Positions 1 to 8,517 of a stretch of DNA of 64,000 nucleotides are shown here, in pieces (position 1 is the stretch's first letter; every line of letters begins with the position of its first letter). Below the pieces are notes generated by a model. That model saw only the letters and a list, made by a program, of their open reading frames with translations. It did not search any database and was not told the origin of the DNA. Origin of the DNA: Dendrophyllia cribrosa (lineage: Eukaryota > Cnidaria > Anthozoa > Scleractinia > Dendrophylliidae); NCBI GenBank assembly GCA_024195265.1, contig JAJLRJ010000002.1, positions 22,849,236-22,913,235 of the forward strand, written 5' to 3'. The position numbers and the translations under genes were made by a program.

Positions 1-3000
1 ATAATTTTTGCATCGCATTTTTTCACAAAAAACAAGTCTTCACTCCATCTCGAAATGTATTCATGCAAGAACCGATCGTGTAATTTTCTTCGGTTTTGGT
101 CCTTTCATCATTGCATCTAGAAAATCTAGGTCTGTTGGTTCATGCAGAAGTGTTGTTTTATGCTGTTCGCATCGATGTTGACTGGTAGTTTAACGGACCG
201 GAAGTGCTTGAAGTTTACGCATGCGCAAACGTTCTGCCGCGGTGCCTCTTTTGTCACGGTCTGATCACGTGCGCTAGCGGGCAACAGTGCAATGTTACCC
301 TCTGACGTCAAAATTGTTGCCCGCTTAGGATAATTAGCGGGAAACTGTTCGTTTGTTAGATATCATGTGACCATGATTCAACCAATCAACGCACGCGTTG
401 TATTGAGAAAAACTCCAGCTATATAACAGCATTTTTTGTTACAGCTTTCGGTTTCATTCTCGACCCCAGAGCTCTAGAATGCTGTTGGTTTTAGCAAAGT
501 GACCATGTGCGCATGCACAATGGCTTCAAATGATTCAAATTCCCCACCCGACCCAGGCAAAGTTCAAATTCCCCACCCTCGGGAAGGCCTTTTGCAACAA
601 ATTCCCTCTGTCCTCGGACACGAAAAATAGTCAAATGCCCGGGGTTTGCCCTGGGGAATATACCCGGTTGAAGTTTCGAATTGATCGGCGCATTACGAAA
701 CGAGACTTCAGTGAAGAAAGGCGAGAACTAAACCCAAACATTCTGTTCTTAGCGTTCAGACAGTGGAAGCAAAGGAAAAACGCCGCGTGAAAACAAATAA
801 TGTTAGCGCTGACGGAATTTTGTTAGGCTCATGGGGCCCCAGAAATACCCCATTATTTTCGGATGCTGTGCATTAATGTAGCGGATGGACTAGTTCAATC
901 AATGTGGTTGTTGCGAGCATTCGCGAATATTCGGTAAGCACACTGCGCAAAAATCATGCGTCATGCAACTTAGAAACCTCTTAACACCACCGCCTAGGTC
1001 AGTTATCGGAACTGTGTAGCACTGTGTCATGATCTTGGTTGATAAAATTTTCCATGACTTCTCATCTAAACACGACACGTTATTTATGACTTTGAATGAC
1101 TTATTCGCTTGTGAGTATAACTGCGCAAGACTCTTAAGAGACCTAATTAGCTTTTTTGTTTTGCTTTTTCTTTCATCTTTTTGTTTCTTAGGTTTGTTTG
1201 CATATTATCTGAAAAAAGACTTTAATAGCGACTTCGATGAACTCTTTTGTTTTTAGGAGTCAGGGCAGGTGTTATAATTGTGTGATCTTATTTTAACCGA
1301 AGTATGGAGGAAATGAAACAGTGTTAGTCTTTAAACTTGATATCCACAAAAAATCTTAACATTTTCGAGGATAATAACAAGTCTCAAATATTGACTGGTA
1401 AGCTTTTTTTAAATTTTAGTTCCTCTATATTCTAGTTATACTGACAAAGAAGATGAATGCTTTCTTTCTGTGTCAAAACAAAATGGCTTGAAATAATAAT
1501 TTTAAGTATAAGTGCTTTTTCACTTCCAAAGTTTAAGGGGAAAAGAATCTACACATGTACCATAAACAAGAAAAAGGAAATATTTACCCTCGAGTGCTGG
1601 TAAGTTTCTGGCATTGTAACAAATACTCTTTCTCATTTTCTCGCCAATTTAACGTTTCGTGTTACTTAATACAATTCATTCAGTTATCTTGGTGAGAAAA
1701 AAGAAAAACCCCGTGGCACAATAAAAACTGAAGTGTGAAAACCGCTACCATAACTTTATTTGTCATAGCTATAACAAAAATTCGCTTGGCTGATAACAAT
1801 GTTTATACGTAAAAAATCAAGACCTTTACAGACTTGAGATTATATGCCTGATTCTGTATTTCAAAAGTCATAATAATTTCGCAAAATTGTTATTTGTTTG
1901 TTTGCTCGAGAACCAACTAGAGCTTGGCGAAGCACGTTTTTATGTCTTCCTTAACTTATCAATTAAGAATTACCTTAGTAAATGAAATCGCTATATAGGT
2001 TACTTTTTTAAGTTTTTATTTTTCTAAAAATATTGCCAAAATTTTATCATCCCAGTCAGCAGGTGTTAGTTTCTTCAAAGAAACTAATCCACGTCATAAA
2101 CGAACTGTATAAATTTAAATAAGAGCCAGTATTTCATGGCCATGCAAGATAAATAGCTTTATCAAGCTCATTGTGGTAGTGGTATTACACCGTATTATTT
2201 GTGATTATTTAGTCCATTCACTGATCACTGATTTTGCGCTACTTTAATTTCTGGTTTACTAATAAGTTTTACCAAATATATGAAAATCGCTATTGGTTGA
2301 TTACTTATACCTCAAGTTAGCCAGTCGAATCTCTTTCCAGTTTAGTTAATCTAGTACCTTGAAAGATTTAAAGGAACTGAAGGAGACAGCTGAAAGGAGA
2401 GTTCAGTGGCCTGTTCAAAATGTTTTCTAGTAAGGTGTTGGCTTCTAGGTTCTACTAACAGATAGCTTGGAATAGCAAAATAACCTAAGGGTTAATTTTA
2501 AAAATAAGCTATCCACCTAATACTCTTGTTTATATTTCTGAATGAGAGAGCATCATTAATTGTAAATTTGTGAATAGTTCGATCCCAGGAGTATCAGTAG
2601 TTTGTCGAGTATGATCGCCCGGGTTAGTGTAGTTGTTGACAGTGATTGACGTTTCAACAATCTGATCTGAAGTCATCTTAATAGTCATGTGAATCGTAAA
2701 CCGTCAGTTGATGGTACTGGTAATATTTGGTTGTTGCTGTGATTCGAAATGTGCATTGTTATGGTATTTTTGTCAGTCCATTGTTTGTCAACAAACACTG
2801 AAGTCGTTTGTAGGCCGCAGGTAACTGTTGGCATCGGTTCAGTTGTGCTTGGTCTAAGTTAGTAAACATGGAGCACATCACTTATTGCGCTAGTAGTTTT
2901 AGCACACCATCATTTAAAATTAATTCGTATCTAGAAAGTGTAGTCACGCACCTTAGTAGTTGTTTTGTGCTTAACCTTTAACTCCCAAAAGTGCCAAACA

Positions 3001-4286
3001 TCAAAATTCAAGAAAAGGCCCAAATTTCATTTTGTAAAATATTGAAAAACGAATGACACCATGTAAAAGTACTGTCGAAGAGGTTTCACTTGAATGGTCA
3101 CATCATAGGTTTTAGTCCACAGACTCAAAAGTTAGAACTACATTACACGTCTCCATAATTGACTCTGGGAGTGAAAAGGATAAGAAGTTATAGCGCCAGC
3201 CGATGATTCGTGGGCCACTTTAATACTGGTTTTCTGGCTTGTAACGAACAATGGCAATTCTTCTTGCATGGAATTGGGAGTTAGAAAAAATATACTCGAT
3301 CATTGATATTTTTATGTAGAGAATAAGACTTTATCATCAATTGGGCTACACAGTAAGGAAGTTTTCACTTGAAAACTGAAAAGTACTGGAGTTAAAAGCG
3401 ATTAACAGGCAGCTTAAAGGGGCTATGTCACCTGTTTTAAGTATCACTTTGAAAAGCCAAAAAACATATTTGTTTTAATGGAAACCTACAAATAATGGTC
3501 CAGTTTTGTTAACAAATACTCTACCAGTGCACAGAAACAAGTATTCGTTATCTATGGCTGCGGATGGCTGCGGATGACAATTTTTTCAAGTTCCTCCCAA
3601 GTGTCGTGGAAAATCGCAGAAAAATGTAATATGGTTTGTTCTTCCTTGAATAAATCACTTGATATTTTCTTCTTGGTGCTCTAAGAACAATTTTATGTTT
3701 GAGCAAAGGTGCCTTGTCAACTATTTGGTGAATTTTGACCAAAACACAGCAGATTAAGCAAATTGATCAGTGAAAGGGACACTGTCCCGCCGAAATAAAA
3801 AAAAATAATTCGCTTAGCTATTTCCACGTTATATTCACCAAATGCCACCAAATATACTTATTTAGTTGGATAAAAAGATTCTATAGAGCAAAACAAAAGC
3901 AGTATTTTGGAGATAAAGTGCAGGATTGCAAGGATTGAAGTGGATTACAGTTAATGAAATGAATCTGCACAGGTGTTTCTTTGGCACAAGCGATCCGCGA
4001 CACAGACAATTCAAAGCTACAATTTATTATTTCTCCAGCATTACTTTACACATTATAGTTTTACTCTCTTACGCAAGATCACTGATTAACCCGCTAAAAA
4101 ATTCAGTTCTTACTTCATAAATATACAATCGTGCATGCGCATGTGTTTCCATTTTACATAACATTTATTACAGCCTTCACTTAGATAGTAAAATCAATTT
4201 GTGTTGTTATTTGTTATGCCTAGCTTGAGTTATAATACTCTTAAGTCTAATTTCACTGATCATGCATGATACCTGCTGATGGGGGT
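1..4286. other. Host flank without recognisable gene
   Basis: No open frame here is long or recognisable. I see a TATA-like string near 420, an A+T-rich interior, and near 3050-3150 a reverse copy of the degenerate 'gaccattcaa..agtctgtgga' repeat that recurs at 46.4-46.8 kb. It reads as intergenic or intronic metazoan DNA. A spliced exon of short length could be missed. Confidence 0.5.
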
Positions 4287-4292
4287 GCCCGG
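4287..4292. repeat. Target-site duplication, left copy (GCCCGG)
   Basis: GCCCGG sits directly before the AG that opens Polinton 1 and is repeated at 26895-26900 directly after the CT that closes it. Six-base duplications are the known signature of Polinton integration. Confidence 0.9.
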
Positions 4293-4697
4293 AGTAGAAG
4301 GGATATCACGGACTCCAATGCATCCTCGGACCCCGTTAATTTTAACGTAAAACACTTCTGCTTACTTATACACATTAGTAAATTATATGACTCGATTGAT
4401 CCTTTATGTTAAAACCACCAGAACTCAATAAAAATATTTCAGAAACTCATTTGTCATTTTCTCCTAAAATTTAACAGCATCTCCAAATGCTAACTTTCTG
4501 TCTAAATTTACCAGAGACATATTTTCATTGATTGTAAAAGTGCCATTTCATTTTCCTGTCAAATCATTACATATTCTTACTATTTGATTTAAGTATTTAT
4601 AAGACATAAAACCTTTGAATTAAGGGGGTCCTTCGGATCCATTGGAGTCCGTGATATCCCTTCTACTGTCTCAAAAAATATTGGGGGACCAAATATT
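4293..4697 (+). repeat. Left terminal inverted repeat of Polinton 1
   Basis: This pairs with 26490-26894. Inside it the outermost 28 bases (4293-4320) recur in inverted form at 4640-4667, so each terminus contains its own internal palindrome of about 375 bp. Beyond 4697 the two ends stop matching. Confidence 0.9.
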
Positions 4698-4799
4698 CTA
4701 TCTGTAGATAGATTTTAGAAAAGTTTTTTTCTCCAGTTTCTGGAGAGATTAAAAAGTTTTCTCCAGGAGAAAAGTTTTCAAAAACTGGGTGAAAAGATC

Positions 4800-5110
4800 A
4801 GATCAAAATTCTATCTGCAGATAGAATATTCAGTTGACAAAAATTCTATCTGCAGATAGAATATTCAGTTGACAAAAATTCTATCTGCAGATAGAATATT
4901 CAGTTGACAAAAATCTATCTGCAGATAGATTTTTAAAAAGTTTTTTTCACCAGATTCTGGAGAAAAAAACTTTTCTCCAGGAGAAAAACTTTTCAAAAAA
5001 CTGGAGAAAAAAACTTTTTAAAATTCTATCTGCAGATAGAATATTCAGTTGACAAAAATTCTATCTGCAGATAGAATATTCAGTTGACAAAAAATCTATC
5101 TGCTGGAAAT
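4800..5110. repeat. Subterminal tandem repeat with palindromic core
   Basis: Units of about 34 bp built as TTCTATCTGCAGATAGAA (a perfect palindrome) plus TATTCAGTTGACAAAAA recur in two clusters, interrupted by A/T-rich 'ctccag' hairpin-like sequence. The stretch 4698-5340 holds no gene other than these repeats and one larger hairpin. A binding-site array near the element end is one possible role. Confidence 0.75.
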
Positions 5111-5115
5111 AAAAA

Positions 5116-5248
5116 GTTGACAATCAGGAAGGTTACATATTTGATTTTTAAAACTTTTTTATTTTGAAAAAAGTTTTTGATTTTCCAAACTTTTTTTCAT
5201 TTTGAAAAAAGTTTTAAAATCAAATATGTAACCTCCCTGATTGTCAAC
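5116..5248. repeat. Intergenic hairpin, copy A
   Basis: GTTGACAATCAGG-AAGGTTACATATTTG at the left is mirrored by CAAATATGTAACCTCCCTGATTGTCAAC at the right (shown in parts; arms about 35 nt) around an A/T-only centre. Two further copies lie at 20118-20250 and 20679-20811. Confidence 0.7.
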
Positions 5249-5340
5249 TTTTCATTTAGAATTCTGGTTGACAAAATCATTTCCAAAAAAAACTGGTTGA
5301 CAAAATATTTTCTCCAGAAAAAGTTTCTCCGGAAAAGAAA

Positions 5341-5964
5341 ATGTCTGATTCCGAAGATGAAGATGAGGAAATAGATGACACTCCTGAAATTATTCAAGAA
5401 ACATATACAACAACATGGCATTCTCACAAAAATCTCAGACTTGAACATTTCAAAGTTGTCATCCGAAAAAATCAGGGGAAGAACCAAATTCCACTTAAAG
5501 ATCTTGAATTTTATCAAAAAGAAATTCTCTCCCAAATTCCCCTCCATGAAATCACCAGAAAAAAAGTCAGGGAGTTTGTTAAAGCTTCCAAATGGAAAAA
5601 AGTCAATGGCAACGATCATGAAATTTTCAATCACATAACAAATCACGATGGAAATGACTATGAATATCTGGAAAAGTTTCTCATTGACGATTTTAAATAT
5701 TTCTCACTGACATATGATGATCTTCATCCAAACAGAAAAAAGTTTCTCAATTTCAATCAAGTTCTTTTCTCCCTTCTGAAAAAGAATGGTTTCAATCCAA
5801 ATGAAGATGATTTCAAACTGTTGGTTCTCCCATCAAGAAGGGTAGAACAAGAAAAAATAATCCAAACCATCTTCAAAAAAAAACAAATGGAAAGAAAATG
5901 GAAGCCAGTGACCATGAAGATTGCCTCACTTGCTCAGAGGAGGAAGAAAGGAGCGGAGCAATGA
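5341..5964 (+). CDS. VLTF3-like late transcription factor (probable)
   Basis: This is a 207-aa protein with a strongly acidic N-terminus (residues 2-13, Ser/Asp/Glu), a basic middle and a basic C-terminus. Residues of about 125-180 (HPNRKKFLNFNQVLFSLL, then LPSRRVEQEKIIQTIFKK) resemble the C-terminal helical region of poxvirus VLTF3-type factors, which occur in nucleocytoplasmic large DNA viruses and some Polintons. The zinc-ribbon cysteines expected at the N-terminus of that family are absent. If correct, it would direct element-encoded late transcription, which fits the uniform TAAAATG start motif across this element. Its stop overlaps an internal ATG of the next frame (ATGA at 5961-5964). 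The family call rests on pattern recall only. Confidence 0.45.
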   Translation: MSDSEDEDEEIDDTPEIIQETYTTTWHSHKNLRLEHFKVVIRKNQGKNQIPLKDLEFYQKEILSQIPLHEITRKKVREFVKASKWKKVNGNDHEIFNHITNHDGNDYEYLEKFLIDDFKYFSLTYDDLHPNRKKFLNFNQVLFSLLKKNGFNPNEDDFKLLVLPSRRVEQEKIIQTIFKKKQMERKWKPVTMKIASLAQRRKKGAEQ

Positions 5965-6200
5965 GCGGAGCAATGAGCGAAAATGAAACCCCAACAACAT
6001 CTGACGAAGAATTTATTGTCTCTGATTCGGAGATGGAAGAAGCAGAGCAAAATGAAGAAGAGGAAGACACAATAGAACTCCTCTTTGAATCATTTGTCAA
6101 CCTCCAAGAGGAACACAAGATTCTCAAAAATGATCTCCAAAAACAAAGTTGTCTCCTCTGGGAAATCCACCAGGGATTGAAAGAAAGCAAAGCAAAGTGA
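5898..6200 (+). CDS. Small acidic coiled-coil protein
   Basis: This is a 100-aa frame overlapping the preceding gene. An ATG at 5898 opens it, but a second ATG at 5961 overlaps the upstream TGA as ATGA, the coupling used elsewhere in this element, so the true start may be 5961. Residues 10-55 are rich in Ser/Glu/Asp. Residues 60-95 (LLFESFVNLQEEHKIL..) look like an amphipathic coiled coil. I do not recognise a family. It faces the convergent integrase gene across 64 bp. Confidence 0.5.
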   Translation: MEASDHEDCLTCSEEEERSGAMSGAMSENETPTTSDEEFIVSDSEMEEAEQNEEEEDTIELLFESFVNLQEEHKILKNDLQKQSCLLWEIHQGLKESKAK

Positions 6201-6264
6201 AGGCGCAGCCCGCGTGAAGCGGTGTTTTGGAATGAATATGAATGTTGAACATTCATATTCTGTC

Positions 6265-7221
6265 TCAGAGATTTTCCACATCACTCAGTGGAACCCAAGA
6301 ATTGAATTTATCGGGATATCCTTTCCATTTAACCAAGGCTTTCTTTTTCTTCTGGTCGCGGCGAATAACCTTTTCAATGCGAAACACGCTTTGGTTTGTC
6401 CTTTGGAGTTCCGCCTCGTAAAATGATCCAGTTATTTTTTCTCCCAACAGATCGACTAACCTATACGTCGGAGGATTTGTGTTCAAAACCTCGTCGACGA
6501 CAAATATCTCCTCTGTCCAGTTCGGGGTGAAACCTTTGTCGAATATCTTTCGTTTGTATTTTGAAATTCGGACTTTGTCACCGACTTTGAATTTTGCTGG
6601 GTTGTGTTTAGCATAAATCATGTCGCCGAAAAGATTAGCAAAAACCTTTGTTTCATTTTTCTGTTTGCTCGCCTCTGCGGGTGACATCTTAATGCTTGAA
6701 TGATAAGTGTTATTATATTGATCCACTAACCTGTCCAGTTTGTCAAAGAAAATTGTATTATTGTTAGCAGAAAACATCCGGAAGAGTTTCTCTTTCATCG
6801 TCTTGTTCCAACGTTCAACCACAGATGACTTTTCTTCGTTCTCTGTGGTATACAATTTTATCCCATTCAAGTCAAGGAGATCCTTCATAGTTCTATTGAA
6901 AAATTCACTTCCTTTGTCTGTCCAAAGCATCTTCGGTTTTCGTTTCGCAAATATGGATTGGAAAGCATCGGCAACTGTTTGTCCCCGCTTGTCTTTCAGG
7001 GGGTGAATCCAACCGAACTTTGAGAAAACATCGATCACCATCAGGAGATATCTTATTCCCTTGTTTCACTTTGAAAATTTCCCCATCTCAACCAGATCAG
7101 CCGCCCAGATGTTGTCAATCCCATACGCAATGACTTTTCGTTTTGGAAATCTTCTCCTTATCGGCTGGTGAAGTTCATTTGCCAGATTTTGAGTCCAGCC
7201 TTCACTCAAAATCTTTTCCCG
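6265..7221 (-). pseudogene. INT: Retroviral-type integrase with C-terminal chromodomain (one in-frame stop)
   Basis: The rve integrase catalyses element insertion. The first catalytic Asp lies in WAADLVEM, the second in LWTDKGSEF, and the Glu in VVERWNK. An SH3-like region follows (KFKVGDKVRISKYKR), then a chromodomain (VFRIEKVI..ALVKWKGYPDKFNSWVP) at the end. A TGA at 7066-7068 stands where element 2 has a TGG Trp codon just after the first Asp. The flanks stay in the same frame, so this is a single nonsense change. No ATG sits at the natural N-terminus: the frame enters from the PLA2 gene at the slippery site 7221-7227. An out-of-frame ATG at 7320 exists but encodes a shadow of PLA2. Confidence 0.9.
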
Positions 7222-7227
7222 TTTTTT
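7163..7227 (-). promoter_or_regulatory. Predicted -1 ribosomal frameshift signal, PLA2 to integrase
   Basis: On the minus strand the PLA2 frame reads CCA AAA AAC GGG, giving the heptamer A_AAA_AAC (7227-7221). After a 6-nt spacer, AGATTTTGAGT (7214-7204) pairs perfectly with ACTCAAAATCT (7194-7184). The loop hexamer GGCTGG (7200-7195) pairs with CCAGCC (7168-7163), making an H-type pseudoknot with stems of 11 and 6 bp, a 3-nt first loop and a 15-nt last loop. A -1 slip enters exactly the integrase frame. Element 2 has the same arrangement with different stem sequence. Confidence 0.85.
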
Positions 7228-7901
7228 GGGGCACCAAATCCAGCGGAGCGGGTCGAGGCGAAGCCGAGACCAAGTTTTTGTTTTGCGTTGATTGTGTTTC
7301 TTGCAAAAGTATGTCCCCATTGTCTTTCTGCCCAGGGAATAGCATCCAATGCGGCAACCATTTTTCTGTCTGCTTTGTTTTTACATTTGCGTGGGTCTGG
7401 TTTATTTGCACAGACTGAATAATCAACGTCATGCTGCATAGAAACTGCATCTGTTTTTCCAGTTGGTTGTTGCCAGATTTCCAGAATTTCCCCAGTGTTT
7501 GGATCATAACTCAATTGTGTATTTAGCGGGTTATATGGCCCTGTATAATTATGTCCGGGGAGAGTGAATCCTCCTTTTGGTCTGGGAAGTTTTCCTATCA
7601 AAGCATGAGCATCGATCCCACGGCCGGATAAGGGATCTAATTTCTTTGAAATGTCACTTGTAAATGCGTCCAATGCTTGATCAAGATATTTATTCACCGC
7701 ACCTTTAATTTTTTGTTTGGCAAAATCTGATTTAACCGCTTTGGATAATCCAATGCGGCCAAGATTAGTCAATCCTTTCACGCCGCTTTTTAAGGCAATT
7801 TCACCGAGTGAATGACTGTCGGCTATATCGAAAAAGCCCCCACCTTGTGAGGGCAGACTCAGTTTCCCTGTTTCACGAACCTTGTTTTTTTAATTCCGCA
7901 T
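7206..7901 (-). pseudogene. Virion phospholipase A2-domain protein (stop at codon 4)
   Basis: This is about 230 aa. A basic helical N-terminal region is followed by a parvovirus-VP1-like PLA2 core: calcium loop LPGHNYTGPYN, catalytic HD in MQHDVDYSVC, and the supporting Asp in KNKADRKMV. Such domains breach endosomal membranes during entry. The ATG equivalent to element 2's start lies at 7899-7901 inside the Zn-ribbon gene, but codon 4 is TAA (7890-7892) where element 2 has AAC. The rest is open. No later ATG precedes the PLA2 core by a convincing margin, so expression is doubtful unless another start is used. The 3' end carries the frameshift signal into integrase. Confidence 0.8.
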
Positions 7902-8008
7902 GAAGCGCAATGGCAGAAAAACATCTTTCTCCCATTTTTTGCAGTCATATATCCGGATGGTTTAACGCAACCAGTGACTTTTTTTTCTTTGACGCAATAT
8001 GATTCCAT
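7859..8008 (-). CDS. Small Zn-ribbon protein, DUF5679-like
   Basis: This is a 49-aa protein starting at ATG 8006-8008, preceded by TTAAAA. It has Cys at 5 (SYCVK), 14, 32, 34 and 37 (CHCASCG), followed by KTRF. The layout (YCVK..K..GRKM..C..CG.K..RF) resembles DUF5679 zinc ribbons of large DNA viruses. It overlaps the PLA2 start in another frame. Element 2 encodes a 53-aa homologue at 59643-59804 in the same relative place, and conservation across the two diverged elements supports a real gene. Confidence 0.75.
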   Translation of the reverse strand: MESYCVKEKKVTGCVKPSGYMTAKNGRKMFFCHCASCGIKKTRFVKQGN

Positions 8009-8010
8009 TT

Positions 8011-8517
8011 TTAATTGAAATAATCTTTTATGAATTTCTCATTTTGCATTGTGTCAGTCAAACTGAAAGGTTGGAGAATATCATAGAAATCTTTCCCCTG
8101 CGACCATTGATGCAGGAAGAAGAGGCAATAATACCCGCAGAGAACACTGTTTATGTTTTGATATTGACTGCTGTTCCAAATTACAGGTTTGGAACTTTTA
8201 AATTCGAGAGGATAGCCCATTCCAAAACTATCAAAATACCATAAGAATTTTTTATCATGCGATGGGACGCAACAAACCCAATGAGTTCCTGCATTCTCGA
8301 ACGAATCAAGATTGATGATGCATGGGCTGTGTTTTTTGGGTATAGCTTCATCTCTTGCAAATATTCCTTTGAAATTGGGAATCCCCAGATATTCAATCCA
8401 ATTCAACAGATCAATATTTGACAGCGGTTTAATTACAAATTTAGGTCTCACAGAAGTGCCCCGAGAATTGGAATGCTGTTGAATGGACTTTTCGATCCCA
8501 GCAGAAGTCCTTTGCCC
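8011..8517 (-). CDS. PRO: Adenain-like maturation cysteine protease
   Basis: This is an adenovirus-protease/Ulp1-fold protease that would cut virion precursors. Visible catalytic elements are His in GTHWVCC, Asp in WYFDSFGMGY and Cys in SVLCGYYCLFF, in that order. The frame is open upstream to about 8589 but contains no ATG before the catalytic His: the first Met follows the catalytic Asp. It overlaps the end of the pVI-like gene in -1, so the coordinates here start at the codon reached by a -1 slip at 8517-8523. Element 2 has the protease fused in frame to its pVI-like protein. Confidence 0.85.
   Translation of the reverse strand, partial: GQRTSAGIEKSIQQHSNSRGTSVRPKFVIKPLSNIDLLNWIEYLGIPNFKGIFARDEAIPKKHSPCIINLDSFENAGTHWVCCVPSHDKKFLWYFDSFGMGYPLEFKSSKPVIWNSSQYQNINSVLCGYYCLFFLHQWSQGKDFYDILQPFSLTDTMQNEKFIKDYFN

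Noticed and set aside
1029..1256. 75-codon frame with a hydrophobic stretch in the left flank
   Set aside because: Short, A+T-rich, with no context or similarity to support a gene.
7066..7320. Integrase starting at ATG 7320 in element 1
   Set aside because: The first 31 codons are an out-of-frame reading of the conserved PLA2 C-terminus, and element 2 has no equivalent ATG. Kept only as a caveat to the frameshift model.
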